DNA from: Gloeophyllum trabeum ATCC 11539
Lineage: Eukaryota > Basidiomycota > Agaricomycetes > Gloeophyllales > Gloeophyllaceae
Assembly (NCBI RefSeq): GCF_000344685.1
Contig: NW_006920413.1
Span: 1,553,717 to 1,617,716 of the forward strand
Direction of reading: 5' to 3'
Length of the DNA stretch: 64,000 nucleotides
Shown in pieces: positions 23,772 through 36,042 of this stretch. Positions within the stretch are counted from its first letter, which is position 1, and every line of letters starts with the position of its first letter. The translations under genes were made by a program, and so were the position numbers. The notes below the pieces were generated by a model. That model was not told the origin of the DNA and did no database searches. It saw only the letters and a list, made by a program, of their open reading frames with translations.

Positions 23772-24372
23772 TGCAGCGGGCAGTCAAGCGCGTCAGGGAG
23801 CAAAGGGAGTGTAATGGAGGTGAACGTTGGTTGCAGCGAAGCCGAGGAAGGTGTATGCCTGTTTATGACACGTTAGCGCTGACCGCGCCGCAGCTACACA
23901 CGCGCATCCGCATTGTGCGGCTTGCTCATCAGCCTCGTCTTTGTTCGTGCCACAATTCTCTCGTTCCTAAACCTCTTCGCATTGTCTGCCTACGATGATC
24001 CGACGCGACCCTACCTGCATCATCATGACCGATGCTGACGTGCAGGACGTCCGGGATATGATGATGAAGAAGCGCGTCGTGGTCGCCAAAATGACCACTG
24101 CAAAGGCTGGCCACAGGAAATCTCATTCAGGCCAACCATACGTGGCCGCTGAAGATGCTAGAAGACAAAGAGAGGCCATGTCTAGGGACGAACGTCTGGG
24201 ACTCCGGTAGAGCTGCGACGTGTACGGGAAGGTGCGAGGAACCTCGGGCTAGATGTCCATGCATAATGACTGAGGTATGGAACTATCACAGCTATTGGAT
24301 GTATGAATACATATGGCATCGAAAATTGTACATCGCAGGGGACGCTTTGAGTTATTGTCCGTGGAGACTGCA
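23772..24372. other. Intergenic, PRA1 upstream / PEX5 3'
   Basis: About 600 bp holding the PRA1 promoter and the PEX5 3' end. Short open frames only, none recognisable. Confidence 0.5.
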
Positions 24373-27156
24373 TCACTCTTGAAACGCAGCTCGGAAACCT
24401 AAGGTGAAGTCATGAGCGGTGGTACCCCAATGGAAGAAAGCAGACCTGCTGACCTTCAAGATCATGGCGCTCGCACAGCGTCGCTAAATCGATACGCTGC
24501 ATGTGCAAGCACGTCGTCTTGAGACTCTCCCACAACGCCGAGGACGTGATACCGCGCTTGTCGGCGCCTGGCTGGTCATAGACGCTGTCGCTGTCTTGGA
24601 GCACCAGGGCGTCTAATATATGCTGAGCCGCCTCCTCATAGCGCTGGAACGTTTGAAATGAGTTAGGGAACCCTTCCATGGAGGCATGCAGCCTTACCCG
24701 GAGATTGATGCAAGAAATGCCTAGGTTGAACCTACATCCCCCTTGATTAATAACCTTCTCGAGCATCGGTGGAGTGAAGTTTACCTCGCACGGATGTATG
24801 CTGGATTTAGTTCAAGCGCCCGGTAGTAAAACTGCAACGCTTCCTCAGGCCGCCCGTTGTTGGCTAGAGTTGCACCGGCTCTGTTGTAGAGCAGCCAGTC
24901 CTGTGCCCTTCATTTTAGCGCAGACCATTGACAGGTGCAATCTGAAGACACCTACGTCAGGCCGAACAGCTAAAGCCGTCCTGAAACAATCGTGAGCTTT
25001 GTCAAACTCCTGATCATCACGGTGGACCGTCAGTCGTCGACCAAAACAAAGTGGGAGATCACTCCGCAGTTCAGAATATTTCCGTACCTCATTTGTGTTT
25101 AGCAGCACGGCTAGGGCGACCTGGATGTCAGCGTCGATCTCCCCGCTGGTATCACTGCGAGCCATAGCGATAAGGCACTGAATCAAATTGCTGAACCGTT
25201 CAGACTGCAACGAAGACTGCGAGTCCGGAAACTGGGCACGGTGGCGGGCGACCGCATCCTTGTATCGCTCGTTACGCTCCACCCATTCCTTGATCGCGCC
25301 GTAAGCCCTGACGCGGTTTCCTTCGTTGGTGTACGAGATCGCGAGCGCTAGCCAGGTCGGCAGATGCGTCGGGTCGAGCTCGATCGCGCGCCAGAGCGCC
25401 TGGATGGCGCTGTGCTCCCGCTCGTTCTCCTGCTGCTTCACCCCGAGCTCGTACCACCCGTACGCGTCGCTCGGATTACGTTGCACGGCTGCCTCCAATT
25501 CCAGCACACTCTACATTTATAAAACAAGCGAGGATCAGTGATCCTGATTCCCGTCCAGGGGGCGCTAGGAGTAACGCTGCGACCCTGTCCGACAGGACAT
25601 ACCTCGTAGAACGACTGCGGTCTGTCGGAATGCATCAGGTGATTGCGGGTCCGCGAAGAGTCGCCGAGCATGTACGGGTTGTTCGCCTGGAACTGGTAGT
25701 TCGCGACGGGCTTGATCCCGCTCGCGGTCGCCTCAAAGTCCTCCCAGTCGCGCTGGAGATTGTCCCACTCGTTGAAGGGCGCCTGATCGGTGAGCGCTGC
25801 CATCGGGCCCATGTGATGCGCCTTCCAGTAGTCCATGTAGTCCTCGTTGTCCAGGCGGAAGTACTCTTCGTTGGGGTCCGCCTCCTGGTGGCTCTGCTCC
25901 TCGGCCTCTTGGGGCTCATCGCTGCGCAGGGCCGCACGGGCCTCGCTGGCGAATCGAATCCGCTCCAAGGGCGGTATGAGACCGGCGTCCACGGGCGGTA
26001 CCCATACCGCCTGCATAGCGGGAGGCACATCGGCACGAGCCTTGCCCTTGTCTTGCACATCGCCCTGCAGCTCGTCGGCCCACCCCGCCGCGGAGCCCGG
26101 GGCGTCCGTCTCGACCATCGCGTTGCCCTCCACGACGACCTTGTGGTCGCGCAGCTGCCGCATGAGGCCCATGAACTCGCTTTTCTGGAATTTCGGGTTC
26201 TGCTCCGTCTGGAGCGTCTCGACGAGCATGCCGGCGGTGCGGGCGAGTTCGTCTTGCTCGAGAGGATTCATGGACCTCGTATCTGTTTCGCTAGTACTGG
26301 GTGCCGCTACGGGCTCCGCCTGAGTCAGAGATTGTCCCTGGGACGAGAACTCTTGGTCCCATACGGATGCTGCGAGCTAGTGTCACACCTCGGATACGAC
26401 GAATTAAGTGTACAACGCACGATCAACATGGACGTTATGTTGTTGTTGTAGTTGCAGCTGCTGGGGCATTTGCATGGCCATCGGGGCGAACGCTGGCATC
26501 GGGCTCATTGTATACCCAGGGCCTGGCGGGCTCCAATGCATCGGGCCTACAGAAGAGCGCTATGAGATGGATACTGGTAGAGATCGCTATACGTACGCTG
26601 TTGTGCTTCATGTATGCTCGTCGGTGACTGCATTGGTGTCTCTCTCGCTTTGCCCTTCTCCCATGGCTTCGCTGCTCCTTCCATACTCGGCGCAGCATGT
26701 TGCATAAAATCAGCAGCCCATGAAGCCGCAGAAACGGGTGCCTGGGTGTGGTTTTGGAGAGAAGGTGACGGCAGGGAGTTGTGCAGAAGAGACAAGTCGA
26801 AGGCAGACGGTCTTGCGAGCTGAGGGCCAGCGTGTGCTGCTGGACTGAAGAACCGGGATGCATCCTCGTCCAACCGGCTCGATTGCGCAGGCTGCGTTCG
26901 GAATGTCTGCGTAGTACCATAGCATATTACGCACTACAGTGTATGCGTTCAGGCGCCTGCTTACCTCTCTCGATGAGCCGGCACGCCCGGCACCAAAAAA
27001 GTCCTGCAAGCACGTCTCAGCTCAGCCCGCACCCCAAAGATGGACGCCCTCGCACACCTGCTGCGCGCCTCTATCCTGATCCAGCCGCTTCGCGAGCCCC
27101 TGCAATGGATTCACTGGCCCGCAATCCGCACCACCGACAAGCATAGGCAGCGCCAT
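24373..27156 (-). CDS. PEX5: Peroxisomal targeting signal 1 receptor PEX5
   Basis: Cytosolic shuttle receptor that binds C-terminal SKL-type signals and carries cargo to the peroxisome. Eleven exons: 27156-27058, 27003-26965, 26906-26597, 26546-26434, 26376-25603, 25510-25088, 25009-24956, 24900-24785, 24731-24698, 24643-24454, 24398-24373; sum 2178 nt, 725 residues. The N-terminus has the conserved Cys (Cys12 in LVGGADCGPVNPLQ) that is ubiquitinated for recycling. WxxxF-type PEX14/PEX13-binding motifs include WAADF near 109 and WDQEF near 193. From about 446 to the end lie TPR repeats (PSDAYGWYELGVKQQENE; LPTWLALAISYTNEGN; DWLLYNRAGATLANNG). The donor of the intron before exon 5 could be six nt further on, adding two residues. 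Confidence 0.95.
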
Positions 27157-27715
27157 GGCAGAAGAGTTGCAGCGTGTCCGTCGAGCACGTCGAAGTTTTA
27201 ATACGAGGGAACGGGCATATACTTAGGACGACTGAATGCAAGCCTAAGTATAACAGGGTCAGCTGTAGCTCGCCCTCCGCACTTTGGGCGCACTCACTTT
27301 CACGATCGTGGAGGGCGGGAAGCGCTATCACGTGTTTCCGGGCGGGAGCGCCACGTGGGAGGTACGTCGGTCTTTGCCGGTGCCTGCCACCTGCACAGCT
27401 TACACCGCTCTGCTCACGCCGCCACCCGCGGAAGCCGGGCCAAAACTGCGCAGATAGGGGTCGCACGTCGCCAGTCAGTTGTATACAGAAAAGTAATTAC
27501 AAGTACAGTAACAGTGGTGGCAGCTAACGTAGGGGATAGGCGTGAAAGGGACCAACAAATAAGGCGGAATAAGGAAAGTCATGATCATCATGTTTCGCCC
27601 GACCCGCTCGTTCTATCGGCGGAGGGGGATACGGCGCATAAAACGTGTTAGAACAGCGGCAGAACATCCCGTAAACTTGGACCCTCGATATGAAACGTTT
27701 CCAGCTTTGCCAACA
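27157..27715. other. Intergenic, PEX5 upstream / zinc-finger gene 3'
   Basis: About 560 bp holding the PEX5 promoter and the 3' end of the zinc-finger gene. No gene seen. Confidence 0.5.
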
Positions 27716-29097
27716 TCATCTTGCCCCGGCGTCCTGACTTGATGGGCCACCCGCCTTCGCAGCTTCCTGCTGCTGTTGCTGAACATGGGCCTGCACGGCA
27801 GGGGGAATAGACGCCCCGCGATTGGGGGTGAGGCGCCCGGCGCTCTGCTGGTCAGCGGACAGGCTGCGTCTGTCCCAGTCTTCTTCAACGCCGCTCGAGT
27901 TCGGACTTTGACTTGCTTGATTCGCCGCCGCCGCCGAGCGGCTCTCGTGCACTGCACGGCAATCTGCGCCTCCCTCAGAACGCACTGCAGATAGACGGTC
28001 AGATGAATTAGATCAGGAAGTTATCAGTAGGCGCTCGAGGGTACACAGATTCGGACCGGACTCACGATGTCTCTGCACGGGTCATACGGGCTGTTATCAG
28101 TACCGCGATTTGCGTGCTAGGGCCATGTGAACGTACATTTAACGCGTCTAGTCTGCTGAACGTCTTTCCACACCCCTGGCATACGTTTGACTGGGAACGC
28201 GCTGTATGTAATGCTTGATGGCGCCTGGAAGGCGTCAGGCAGAGACAATAAGCAGAGTGCCGAAATACGCACTTGCAGTCGTGCTGTCTCGCGAACCCCT
28301 TTCCGCATCCCGGCCACTCGCATACGTACGGGCGTTCTTCAGTGTGAGAGCGGAGATGCCCTGAGACGGCGGCGTTGGGTCGACTGAGACAATGACTGAG
28401 ATGAACGAGACTCACCCCGTAAATTGAACCGACGAGTAAAGGTGCTGCCGCACCCAGGGACGGGGCAGACAAAGTGGGCCTCGTTCCTCCGCCTGCTCGC
28501 GCTGGCCGCTTGCGTGGCAGACGTGGTCACCTGCTGCTTCTCGACCTGCAATATGGGTGGTAAGCGCGGCATCGACGCCATCGGGACGTATTGGGTGCCC
28601 GCCATGTTTCGAGTACCGGATTCCGGGAGGTGCGACGAGTGGGCTGCGGGTGGGAGAGCCTGCGCGTACAATGCGGCCGCGTTCGGGGCAAAGTGGGCGT
28701 CGTGGTGCGCGGTGGACTTGCCGTGCCTGCGTTCCGGCGGGGGAGGCTCGGCCGTGGGCGGGGCTGCCACCCGCGCAGGGGCGTAGTTGATGTTCGTCGA
28801 GGACGAGGGGACGCTGTACGGCTGTGCGTGCGCGGCGTAGTACTGCTGGGTGCTGGTGCCCGCGGCGGGCTGGGGCGCGCCCGGCATCGGCTGGAACTGC
28901 TGGGGGTGCCTCATCGGGTCGCGGGCGTCGTGCGGCGGCGGGTCAGGGTGCGCGTAGGGGCGCTGGCCGGGAGGCATGTCGTGGTAGACCTGGTCAGGGG
29001 GCGGGGGCGGGTACGGTTGAAGTTGGTACGCGGGTGCATCGGGATAGGCAACCTTTATGGCGTTCGAAGGCCACACTCTTGATGCCTCGACGTCCAT
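27716..29097 (-). CDS. C2H2 zinc-finger protein, probable transcription factor
   Basis: Five exons: 29097-28416, 28360-28273, 28224-28137, 28072-28066 and 27984-27716; sum 1134 nt, 377 residues. The N-terminal 190 residues are Pro/Ala/Gln-rich and disordered. Three zinc fingers follow: FVCPVPGCGSTFTRRFNLRGHLRSH is split by intron 1, then YVCEWPGCGKGFARQHDCKRHQALH by intron 2, then VCQGCGKTFSRLDALNRH, whose last His comes from a 7-nt exon. The third finger lacks the usual second His at the normal spacing; a Cys follows eight residues later. The tail is Ser/Gln-rich. I place it with fungal C2H2 regulators of the PacC/MSN-like general type but cannot name the gene or its targets. Confidence 0.85.
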
Positions 29098-29644
29098 CTG
29101 CTTCGAAGATTCCCTTGCGTTTTCTAATAATACCGGGGCAAGCAGGAAAAGAAAAACGACGAGCTTGTGACGGCGGATAGGTAAGCACGCCTGCAGCTAT
29201 AAGAGGACAAACGGGCACAGCCTTGGTTTAGCCGCCCCGTCAGTTCTGGATCTCCGGCCACCCGGCGGGCCCTCCCCCTGCGCGCCGCGTTCGATTCCCC
29301 CCCACAGCGCTCGCAATTCCTCCCGCCACGCACGCGGCCCCGTCTCAGCTGCCCCCTCCTCGTTCTGATCTTCTGGCTCTGCGTCTGCAACGTGTTTTGC
29401 CCGAATACCGCAGCACATCACCGCTACGGCACCGCATGTAATCCCTCCCGTCTTCCTTCTGATCCCGTGGCGGTGCAAGCTGTACATCACTGGCAGGCAT
29501 CAATTCCCCCTTCACAGGATACAGGCACCCTGTCCCACTAGTCTCCGGTCATCTATATATCCTTGCCCCGACTCGCTCGGGCGTTTCGTACATTACGATT
29601 AATACACTAGGACTACAGTGACGTTACATGTCTATACCTATTTC
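29098..29644. other. Intergenic, zinc-finger gene upstream / hydrolase 3'
   Basis: About 550 bp with the promoter of the zinc-finger gene and the 3' end of the hydrolase. No gene seen. Confidence 0.5.
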
Positions 29645-32600
29645 TCACTCGAATATATGAGAGTCCAGCAGCCGTCTCCGCCTCATGAGTTCGGTCTCCG
29701 AGATGGTGGGAGTGGACGTCCCCTTGGACCCAGTCCCGCCCGACCGTCGGGGCGACGATTTACGTCCACTCATCGCGTCCTCCAGCCCCGCTATATCCTC
29801 TGGCTCGATGATAGGCCCATGCAGAATATCCAGCCGAGGGCTTGGACGACTCCCAAGCCGCCCTCGCATCTTGGGAGAGCTTGCAGGCAGCCCGGGGTCC
29901 TCGGTGGACTCTGCCGGGCGCTGATCACCGCCCTTGGGGAACTGGTCCAGAGGCTCCTCGTGCAGAGTGTCGTCCGAGCTCGCGCTGCTTGCGCCCGACG
30001 GCGTCCGCGGCTTGTCCGAGCCCTCCGTGACAGAAGACGCCGGGCTGCGTCTCTTGGGCACGAACGTTATGGGATCGTCGGTCTCCGTCTCTGATGTCAG
30101 CGGACTCCTCGATCTATCCGCGCTCCTCGAAACAGGCGCCGCCAGTGTGCTTTGCATCTGCTTGGGGATGTCGCGTGAAGCCCGCACTTGATGCCCAGCC
30201 GCGGTTCGCCCTTGGGCACCCTCCACGGCCGTTCCGCCGCTTCGTGCGCTGAAGACGTCGTCCATCCAATCGGCAATATCGTTGATGGCTGCCCGTGCCT
30301 CGCTCATGAGCGTCGGCATCTGCAGGTACCCGTGACTCCATTCCGAGTAGATGACCATCTGCACCCAGTCGTCCTCGCTCTCGGACGAAAGTCGCTCCAG
30401 CTCGCGTCTCATCGCGCTGACGGACTCCCCGCCTTCGGCGACGCTCATTCGCAGCGACTCGCCGAACTTGGCGCTCTTGCCGGAGATGGCGAGCTCAAGC
30501 TCCCTTCTCCGCGCCCGCTTCGCCTCGCGGACACGTCCAGCGAAGATGACGGTATCGTCCACGAACGGATCCTTCTCGCCGCATTGCATCAGAAGCGGCG
30601 GGAACTGTGCCAGAAGGTGACTGGGCGCTAGGATCGGGGATATATGGTAGTCTGTCGCGAAGTCTGGGTTACGGTACGGGCCAATGTAGAGAATGGCCAT
30701 CGCGCGCATCTATGACGGAAAAATAGATCAGTAAGGAAAATTAAATCGACAACGTGCCCATAAACCCGGCGTACGATACTCCGAGTTTGGGGCCGGCGTC
30801 ACAGCATCACGGGTATCCCGGACTTACCATGCTAGGCGAGATGATTCGATCTTGGAAATACCCGGTGCGGCTGGTCATCGTAATCCTGGTGCCAATAGGT
30901 GCTTTCTCCTTCTTCTGGACCTCGGAATCTGCCCGGGCAACCTGACGCGAAAGCTCCTGCTGCTGTTCTTCCAATTCCGTCGCGTTGAGGGAGGGAGGGG
31001 GTGCGACGCGCACACGTGCCTGGATGGGCCTATCTTCTTCATTCACTTCACTATAGTCCCCCTCGTCTTCTTCGTCCGCCATGCTGCCGGTGTCTGCACG
31101 GGCTACGTACGGGTTCCAGTCCTTCTTAAGGAACAAGTCAGACTTGGGTCTGCTCCGCCTACGTAAAGGCGGCGTCTCCGTCGCCGGCGAAGTAGGCGAG
31201 GTGAAGTTGAAGTCCTTGAACGCATCCCGCCAGCTGTGGCGCCGGCGGCGCAGCCTGCGATCGCCCACCATGGACAGCGGGCTGATATGCCCAAAATGGT
31301 CCTTTTGCTCGGCCAGCCCGGGGATGTGGCGGGAGGACTGTTCCGATCGCAAGACTTGTAGGTTCGCGGGAGACATCCAGGAGGTGAAGTTGAAGTCCAG
31401 GGCAGCGTAGTTGAGCACCATGGCAGTTGGACTGGGGAGTTGCAACGTTGACTGGGTCTCCAGGATCTTGATCATGCAGTTGACAGCAATGCATGCCCCT
31501 CTGTATCACGTAGCACGACAATTGAGAAACGCCGTAAGATAAGAGCGAGAGGTTGGAACTCACGCTGAGTCACCGGACATAATTATGCTCAGTTTCTTGC
31601 CCGACATACCGATCAGTCGACCGGCAGACTCCACCAAGACGCGGTAAGTATCGAAGATCTCGTCGATTGCGAAGGGATAAGGATCTAGAAATCGACCATT
31701 GTACCGGTAGAACAATGACAGACAATACAACAACTTACACTCTGGAGCCTTGCCATACTCGATTGATAACACGGGCTTCCCGGTACGGGCAGCCCACATA
31801 CACAATCGCTCTTCGTGGTGTTCCGGAGTCATCGCAATAAACCCCCCTCCGGGCACATCTAAGATAAGGTCCGTGGCGCGACTCAGCTTGTTCTCTGGTG
31901 GTGCGAAGAAAAGCCATGCTGTAATAGGCCGCTGGTACGCAGAGTCTCTGGGCCGCGGCAAGTGTATCTTCCTCCGTACCGATACGCGTGGTTTATACGC
32001 AAGAGCACGTATCTAATGGTCATGGAAGTGGCATGAGAAAGCGATGGATGCAGGTAAAGACTGAAATATCTTACGAAGGGATGTGTTGTTTTCTCCCATG
32101 TAGTCCGAAGCATTTCGACAGTCGGGACTGCTCTGAATCGACGGAGCTATGATGACTGCATTTGAGATGCCGTAGATGTCGATGAATGCATGCGTACCTT
32201 CTCTTCCGCTTCGTTTGTATATATAATATAATATACAGAGAAGAGAATAGAACATAGATCTTTCAGCCATTTCGGTCTGATTGTCATGGCGGTAGCAAAT
32301 CCTGCATCGAGACCGGTCGCGATCCAGGTAGCGCGGTAGTAAGAGGGAGAGTACTACACATCACATAATCAGACGAGGTTGTATTGTACGGGTTCGAAGA
32401 CACTCACAAGGTTAGCGAGAGGTTCTGGAGCTATGTGATGAAGTCCAGTCAATTTCGTAAAGGTCAGATAAAAGACGAGTACATACATCCAAGTCCAAGG
32501 ATCTTGTCAAAGTTACGCAGAGCGTACACGGCTGTAAGCGTGCTGACAATGAGTTGCCACGGCGTGAAGCGTTCTGTGTAATAGCATTAGTACTGTATGA

Positions 32601-32818
32601 AACCAGAGAACTGGGTAGCATACGGAGTCTTCTATTCACTCTCCTTATCCATAGGAGACGCGGCCCACTTTCATTCCCTCTGGCGAGCTGCCAGAACCAA
32701 AAGAATAGGACCAAGAATACCTGAAACCTGGTGAGCGCACGGCGCGTCCAGAGCCTACTAAACATACCTTGGCTCGCTTCCACGAAGGGCTGGGACGACC
32801 TACGAGGTGGTCTAACAT
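29645..32818 (-). CDS. Alpha/beta hydrolase, hormone-sensitive-lipase-like, with membrane anchor
   Basis: Predicted esterase or lipase. Ten exons: 32818-32768, 32720-32624, 32573-32487, 32430-32408, 32353-32198, 32146-32075, 32012-31739, 31684-31564, 31500-30828, 30709-29645; sum 2619 nt, 872 residues. An N-terminal hydrophobic segment (VFLVLFFWFWQLA) suggests a membrane anchor. The catalytic domain has an oxyanion stretch VPGGGFIAM, the nucleophile elbow GDSAG (Ser293), Asp565 in CGEKDPFVDD and His644 in EWSHGYLQM. The gap between Ser and Asp is long and carries a charged, disordered insert; a 200-residue Ser/Pro/Arg-rich tail follows His644. Exon 4 is 23 nt. Steryl-acetyl or acylglycerol hydrolysis is possible; the substrate cannot be read from sequence. 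Confidence 0.88.
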
Positions 32819-33253
32819 GGTGGTGGGATGCAAGGAGGCGAGGAATGGTAGATGGCATAATACGAGGTCCCATCCTTGTGGCCGTCGATGAGTGCGGACG
32901 GTTTCATGTGATATCCGAGTCTGATTGCTATTCTGGGTACGGCGATGACCGTATCGCGCGTGCCCGCACAAGTCCCCAGGCGTACCGTACGGGATGCTCG
33001 TCGAACGGTGCGCTGTCAAACATTCTGAAAGGGAGACGACGCGCTCGCAAACTTGGACAGAAGATGTTAGCTGGAAGAACTACGTCGGCATGCAGAGTGT
33101 ATTGAGACGGCGTATATTAGTCCCGTATTTGCCACTTTCAGCCCGACACGATTGCTTCGATCGCTTATCTGGATAACGTGGCGGCGGACTTCGCTCGCAT
33201 TACCTTTCCAGGGATCCATCTGATCTGCGTAGCGGTACAGATTCGACCTAGCA
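32819..33253. promoter_or_regulatory. Divergent promoter, hydrolase / allantoicase fusion
   Basis: About 435 bp between two start codons. If the fusion gene is nitrogen-regulated, GATA-factor sites would be expected here; a few GATA/TATC tetramers occur but not in a convincing cluster. Confidence 0.4.
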
Positions 33254-35636
33254 ATGGCGTACGAAAGGGTTCCTCTAGACAAGTCCTATGACTTTGCCAC
33301 ATCAATCGGTATGCGGCGCAGCTATTCACGAATAATCAAACGCCTCATAATGTGTTTACAGAACTGTCCAGTGTGGCTCTCGGAGGCAGAGTTGTTTCGG
33401 TGTCGGATGAGTTCTTTGCAGAGGCATATAATCTTCTGTTAGTGGAGGTATGCTATATCGCACATTCTCTCCGAAGAATATACACGGAAACCGGTATCAC
33501 AGCCAGCACAGAGCTGCAAGGGCCAGTTTGGTCCGAAAGGAGCTATATACAGCGGATGGGAAAGTAGACGGCATAACCCCACATACGACTGGTCAGTAGT
33601 CCATTATAAATTCATGAGAGCCGCTCACCATTCGACACCAAGTGCAGGTGCATAATCAAGCTGGGGGCGGCCGGCACTATCTTCGGATTTGACGTAGATA
33701 CCTCGCATTTCAATGGTAACATGACTATAATCGTGAAGGACTGATCCTGACTGAAATTGCCTCTAGGTAATGAGGCACCTGAAGTATCCGTCGACGCCCT
33801 GTTTTCGACGGAGGAACAAGAACCCCGGGTGGACGATGCCCGAGTAAGCACCTTCCGTGCATGACAACGAGAATGGATCATGACCTCCGCCACAGTGGTT
33901 TGAGATCCTTCCCAAAGTTCCTCTCGGTCCGAACTCTAGACATCTTTTCAAAATCCCTGAGACACCCGGGGTTAACTATGTGAAGCTGAATATGTACCCC
34001 GACGGAGGCATTGTGAGGCTGGCCTTTCTGCTCCTTGCGAAGTTGCGATACTGAATATGCCAGGCACGGTTCCGTGTGTACGGCTTGGTGAAACCCATTT
34101 TCCCAGACAGCGAAACGGATATCCTAGATCTGGCACATGTTTTGGCTGGAGGACGTGTAGTCTTCACTTCAGACCAGCACTTTGGTGTCGGTTCCAACCT
34201 TATTCTCCCGGGACGAGGTAAGTCCCCTCCCTGTGTTTTTATCCTCCCGCATTTGGCAGTCCACCCTTACTCGTCACATATTTTCCTGTTTTTGTTGAAC
34301 CAATGGACTCTGGTGTGATGTCACACGATATTCATTAATGTGACGATAGGTAAGGACATGGGCGATGGATGGGAAACTAAGAGAAGTAGGCAGAAGGGTC
34401 ACAAGGACTGGGCCATCATCAAGCTGTTAGTTCCTTTGTGTTCGTTGACTTGACGATAGCTCATGCAAAGTTCACTTCTAGCGGCGCCGCCGGCTATCTA
34501 GAACAAGTCGAGATCGATACTGCGCACTTCAAGGGCAACTTTCCAGAAAGCTGCGAAGTGCACGCCACTAACAGCACAAGCCTGATACCGGAGGACCAGC
34601 CCGAGGATGCATGGACCCTCGTACTACCCCGTACCAAGCTCGGCCCGCATCGCAGACACTTCTTCCAGCTCGAAAACGTCCATGATAGCGCGTTCACCCA
34701 TGTGCGCGTCACGATATATCCCGATGGAGGAATCAAGCGCGTCCGGGTACTAGGTCGGCGAGCGAAGCTGCCTGCTGCGTCAGCCGCCGCTACGACTGCG
34801 CCTGTGACGGCGCCCGAACCCTCCGACTCAGCATCCGATATACTCGGCGCCGTGCCAGCGGTTTCATCGCCATCATCATCAGGACCGACGATACCGGCCG
34901 TCCCGTTGACACCCGAGGCATTCGCGCCTTTCGGGAAAGTTATAATGGGTCACTCCGACCCTGATGCAGTCCCCCGCGGCACTAAGGTCACGTCCGCGAA
35001 TAATGGGACCGCTAGTAAATTCCACAAACTCGCGCTTCTGGAGTCGGCGTACCCGCCGGACTCAGGCGCCACGACGGGTATATCCGTTTATAGATGCTCC
35101 CCCATATCTGCCAAGCCAGGCGGTCGCTGGGAAGTAAAACTGCTGGAGCGCCACCCGTACACTAACCAGGCTTTCATTCCTATGGGTGCTGGCTCGGCTC
35201 TGGCCAACCTTGGGGGAGCTGAAGACTCGCTGCAGGCTCCAGGGAAGGCCTATCTCGTCATAGTCTCCAAAAATGGGGAGGACGACAAGCCGGATCTGAA
35301 GACTATGCGTGCATTCATCGCAAGTGCTGGCCAGGGTATAGTGTACGACACTGGCATATGGCGTAGGTCTTTCCCCGAGACTAGTCATGCTTAGTAACTG
35401 AGGATGCGCGCTGACTTGCTCTCTTGCCCAGACCATCCTATGGCCGTTCTTGACACGGTAAGGAGGGAATCGGATTTGATGTTGCAGCCCTGGACTAACC
35501 GTCTTTGTCTCGCATACAGGACATGGACTTTGCTTGCGTGGAGACTCAGATAGGCAACGGGGATAAAGCAGACTGCGAAGTGATTGATTTAGACGGCTCG
35601 GCAGGCTATCACGCCATCCAAATACCCGCTCTATAA
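33254..35636 (+). CDS. Allantoicase-ureidoglycolate lyase fusion protein
   Basis: Two successive steps of allantoin breakdown in one chain: allantoate to ureidoglycolate plus urea, then ureidoglycolate to glyoxylate plus urea. Eleven exons: 33254-33308, 33362-33447, 33503-33591, 33648-33715, 33767-33843, 33896-34012, 34064-34217, 34350-34425, 34482-35362, 35432-35457, 35520-35636; sum 1746 nt, 581 residues. Residues 1 to about 333 are allantoicase with two homologous halves ([19 protein letters not shown] and [19 protein letters not shown]; each ending in a YPDGGI motif). A Ser/Ala/Pro linker spans about 334-377. From 378 comes the ureidoglycolate lyase domain ([47 protein letters not shown]). 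Both domains look complete. Stopping in the long exon at 35394 would drop the conserved HHPM end, so the two small last exons are preferred. Confidence 0.93.
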
Positions 35637-36042
35637 TACACTAGCGCGACAAGATGCATAGGTGAATAGAAACGCACTGGACCAGGATTATCGCAGAAAC
35701 TGCACGATGCGGCGTGCTCACTCATCACCTTGCATGTGGACACCTGTTCGCGATTCTCGATGAATATCGGTCGATTAGATCGATCACCGGTCAGCAGTAG
35801 CCTCATGTTGGTATCATACGCATCGCACTCGACACCTGCTTGAGATTTACTCTCGGGCTCAAGTCACCGTTCCATAGACGGGCGCTGTTCGAAAGTCTCC
35901 CTCTCTCGCTTACTCAACTAATGAGGATGTGACGGTTCCATTGATAATGGAATGATAATTGATGGATGTCATTTAAAATGAAAGACGTTATACATCGTGT
36001 GACATATGGTATTGAAGAGAAAATGAAGCAAACTGCCATGTC
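35637..36042. other. Intergenic, convergent 3' ends
   Basis: About 400 bp between facing stops of the allantoicase fusion and the secreted protein gene. AT-rich 3' sequence; no gene seen. Confidence 0.55.

Noticed and set aside
25630..26451. 273-codon plus-strand frame
   Set aside because: Antisense shadow of PEX5.
28591..29082. Arg/Gly/Val-rich plus-strand frame
   Set aside because: Antisense shadow of the Pro-rich first exon of the zinc-finger gene.
33254..35394. Shorter allantoicase-fusion model ending at the TAG in the long exon
   Set aside because: It loses the conserved HHPM and DFACV end of ureidoglycolate lyase, which two further exons restore in frame.
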